Part shown: positions 61,131 through 64,000 of the stretch, piece after piece | Layout: each line of letters begins with the position of its first letter | How positions within the stretch are numbered: position 1 is the stretch's first letter | DNA from: Selaginella tamariscina | Taxonomy: Eukaryota; Streptophyta; Lycopodiopsida; Selaginellales; Selaginellaceae | Length of the DNA stretch: 64,000 bases | Direction: 5' to 3' | Assembly (NCBI GenBank): GCA_003024785.1 | Contig: PUQB01000344.1 | Location: forward strand, 1 to 64,000 | Notes under the pieces: generated by a model | What the model saw: the letters and a program-made list of their open reading frames with translations, nothing else | What the model was told of the DNA's origin: nothing | Databases searched by the model: none | Translations under genes and position numbers: made by a program

Positions 61131-64000
61131 GATTTACATGAGAATGAGAAAGCATCGCAGTGAGGAGCGCCGAGAACCACACAGTGAAGTGTTCTTGAGA
61201 GTTGCTACTCGAGTTCGAGAGCAGAATAGGAAGGAGAGGATTTAATCGGTTGAGAGATATATTCTCAGAAAAGGTTGGTCAGTGACAGACAGAAGTGCTG
61301 GAGAACTGACGACGAGTCATAAAGCCATTCCAATTCCGATTTTTGATGGTATGACTTCAAGAATTGGCAAAGGGAAATCTCTTTCCTCATGATGCGTGAC
61401 AATTGTTTGAGGATTGCTGATGGAATAGAGCAAAAGCCTGCAATAAATCCTGAGGATTAGCAAATCAGGAATGATAAGGCGTTATTTGTGATGGGGATAG
61501 GGCTCGGCAGGCATCATCACCATCATCTAGATTTGACCAAGATAACTGCGTAGAATTGGGCAGACTTGCGCTCCACTTTCCACAACCAGGCCATGAAGGA
61601 AAGGTCTGTGGTCTCTCTCAAAGGGAAGTTTTTCAAGCTCGAATTCGGACCCACAGAGCCAGCATCAATCTTCTTGGAAGGGTGAAGTCGATTCTCTCTC
61701 ATCTCATAGCTTTGGGTGAGAAGATCTCCGATGTTGACAAGACAATGGTTCTTCTCGAAGCTCTTACCAGGCCAGATCAAGTGAATTTAAAAACGACCTT
61801 GGAGAATAATCTAGGCCTGTCATATGTAGAGATTCAAGCTGTAGTAATCAATCATGATCTAGATCCACAAGGAGAGTCCAATGGTAGTGAAGGTCGTTCT
61901 AGCTTTGTTCCTCCATAAGTTTTGTACAATTCAAGTCCAGTGGAGAAGAGAAGCAACTTCAATCCACAATTAGTGAGAAGTGGGAGCAATGCTTCCAACT
62001 TTAGAGCAGCAACAATGCTAACAAGGGTTCCATTTCACTATCAAAGCTTGGACCATACAACTATTGCAAGAAGATGGGCACTTGAACAAGACCTGCCTAG
62101 ACAAGGCAACAGGAAAGCCACAAGCAAGCGAGCTGAAGAACGAGGGCAATAACCAGATGGCCCTCATGGTGACGACCAATATGAGCTCTTTAGAAGAAGA
62201 AAATGTTCTCTGGTTGGACAGTTGTGCCAATGTCCATTGCACCCCAGTATTTGCCGCTTTCAAGACTTACCAACCAGTTCCAAAGGGAGAAGGGTTTTCA
62301 CAGGAGATCGATGACCCCTCAGCATTGCTAGAGTTGGCACAGTGGAGATTCGCCTAAGCAATGGTGAGATTGTGGAGCTTTGACAAGTACACTTTGTTCC
62401 CATGCTCAGTGAAACACTTCTTTTGGTTGGCAAGATAGTAGATGCTGGTTGGAAAGGGGTGATGGATAAGGATGAGATTATCTATACCAACAGGAGAGGA
62501 GTCAGGGTAGCATGAGGCTAGAGGTATGCTGGCAACTATAGACTCGACGCAACATTGGTGGTACCCAAGAAATAGATTTTTTCGATGCGCCAAGAGACTC
62601 TTCAATGGTGGCACCAACTACTTGGTCATGTACACGAGGCAACGATCCGTGACATCTTCCAGAGCTTCAAGTGCTGGGAGAGAGTCTCCAGTTTTGTGAA
62701 GCTTGTAGCTTCAGACAACAACATCGACAGCCGTTTCCAGTAAGGGCATTTGTTATAAGATCACTCAACCTCTAGAATTGGTGCACACATATGTGTGTTG
62801 ACCGATGCATGTTCAATCATTGAGCAGAAAGAAGAAGTATTTTTTGACGTTTATAGATGATTATACTCATTACATAGTTGTGAAACTCTTGATCCAAAAA
62901 TCCAAGGTGGCGGAGAACTTTTGACTTTACAAGATTGTAGTAGAAACCGTGTGGCAAGGCCTCAAGATCCGTATACTCAAGAGTGACCGAGGAGGCGAGT
63001 ACCAGGCTGGCACACTCAGGAAGTTGTGCGAGGAGTTTGGGATCCAGCAACAAAACACGGCTCCATACTCGACTCATCAAAATGGTGTTGCCGAGAGGAT
63101 GAATCACACCTTGGTTGAGACACAAGATGCATGCTCATGCATGCAGGAACACCGCTCAGCTATTGGGCAGAGGCCTTGAACACGGCCACCTACATCCGTA
63201 ATCGACTTCCAGCAAGGAGCATTGGTGGAGAAGTTTCCTTCACCAGGTCGACATGTCGGAGAACTAGTTTGAAGCATCTTCCATTTTTGGGTGTTTGGCA
63301 TATGCACACGTTCTGGATTCACTTCGACACAAGCTGGAGGCAAAGAGTCGAGTGTGCATCATGGTAGGATATTGCCATGAGAGCAAGGCATACAAGCTTT
63401 ATGATTCGATTCGCCAGGAAATTGTTGTGAGCCATGATGTTTAGTTTAATGAAGTTGTTTTTTATAAGGATCACTTTAAGGTGTAGGTTAATCTGGGGGC
63501 GTATGTTTTGCTTAATGAAGAGGAGCTGCCGGTGCTTTCTTAGGGCTAGAGGACAGCTATGCCCCCACCTTCCCCAACCCAGGACACTTCGAAACAAGAG
63601 TTCAACACTCAGCTTCACCGACATCCTCAGCGATTGAGGAGGAGCTCGACAGTGAGGAGGAGATTCCTCCTCTTCAGTAGGTTCCAGAGGAGGAGCACCT
63701 CCAGCTCCACAGGTCCCTAATCCAGCTCAGTCGATCAACACCATCACCAGAAGTGGGAGGATCAGCTACAAGTCCTAGAGAAGTTGATGATAACTCAATC
63801 TTGTTTTTCACCTCGAAGTACTCTCGGGAGCCACGAATAGTGCACGAGGCTTTGGCTTTGCATGAGGCAGCAGAATGGAAGGTTGCCATGGAGGAGTATA
63901 GTTCTCTCCTCAAGAACCGAGTCTAGAATTTGGTAATCTTCCCTCAGGTTGAAGAGATGTGACTACAAAGTGGCTCTTCAAGCGCAAGTTGGATGCTTAG
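61130..64000 (+). mobile_element. Fossil Ty1/copia retrotransposon, gag to start of reverse transcriptase, open at window edge
   Basis: Parts occur in copia order on the plus strand: a gag region (61,330-61,920), a zinc-knuckle and protease region with 'LWLDSCANVHCTP' (62,060-62,360), integrase (62,830-63,250) with 'KSDRGGEYQAGTLRKLCEEF' and 'APYSTHQNGVAERMN', its C-terminal part (63,250-63,480), and the start of the reverse transcriptase region with 'EALALHEAAEWKVAMEEYSS' (63,840-63,900). Integrase before reverse transcriptase is diagnostic of copia. The copy is clearly broken, with on the order of ten or more frame interruptions, so it is old. Neither LTR is in view: the left one was not found and the right lies beyond the window. 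Confidence 0.88.

Overview
The window is nuclear DNA from a land plant. It holds intron-containing homologues of plant genes: a calcium-regulated plastid RelA/SpoT homologue, GSH1, a class III peroxidase, a GDSL lipase, a C1-less diacylglycerol kinase, PF07172-type glycine-rich proteins, and a PLS-type PPR gene. Intergenic DNA is very AT-rich. Introns carry long (CT)n, (CA)n and (TA)n microsatellites. The PPR fragment has short S-type repeats of the form 'WNALIAAYAQNG', which recall lycophyte or other seed-free plant editing factors. That placement is a weak inference; only 'land plant' is firm.

Layout. 0.4-4.3 kb (-): CRSH, (p)ppGpp synthase with C-terminal EF-hands. 5.93-7.82 kb: PIF/Harbinger DNA transposon with both TIRs and a TTA target duplication but a broken nuclease. 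7.8-10.8 kb: AT-rich, empty. 10.8-15.0 kb (-): TRMT11 in eight exons. 15.0-17.8 kb: AT-rich, with the end of an LTR element and its primer-binding site. 17.8-28.3 kb: three tandem copies (period about 4 kb) of a secreted glycine-rich protein gene (-). 28.8-30.1 kb (+): PNO1/Dim2 in three exons. 31.1-31.3 kb: a fragment of GSH1. 31.3-40.1 kb: a fossil, LTR-like complex of long direct and inverted repeats. 40.4-42.0 kb: a broken PPR gene with an internal inversion. 43.7-45.5 kb (-): GSH1 in three exons. 48.5-50.6 kb (+): GDSL esterase/lipase in six exons. 51.8-54.6 kb (-): diacylglycerol kinase. 58.6-59.8 kb (+): class III peroxidase in four exons. 60.2-60.8 kb (-): unrecognised two-exon gene. 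61.1 kb to the end: degraded Ty1/copia retrotransposon running off the window.

The genes form no operon-like unit; they are ordinary neighbours with separate jobs: plastid stringent signalling, tRNA and 40S maturation, glutathione synthesis, lipid signalling, and cell wall. The strongest cross-cutting observation is that nearly every conserved gene carries one or more one-base losses, usually in short homopolymers. This points to residual sequencing or assembly errors rather than six independent gene deaths. Other points of interest are: a GSH1 intron flanked by direct repeats containing AG|GT, which is what intron gain by tandem duplication would leave; the inverted PPR segment; a 32-bp perfect palindrome; telo-box motifs at the 5' ends of four genes; and one repeat family present in both a GC-richer and a strongly AT-drifted state. 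I found no evidence of a wholly new molecular system.
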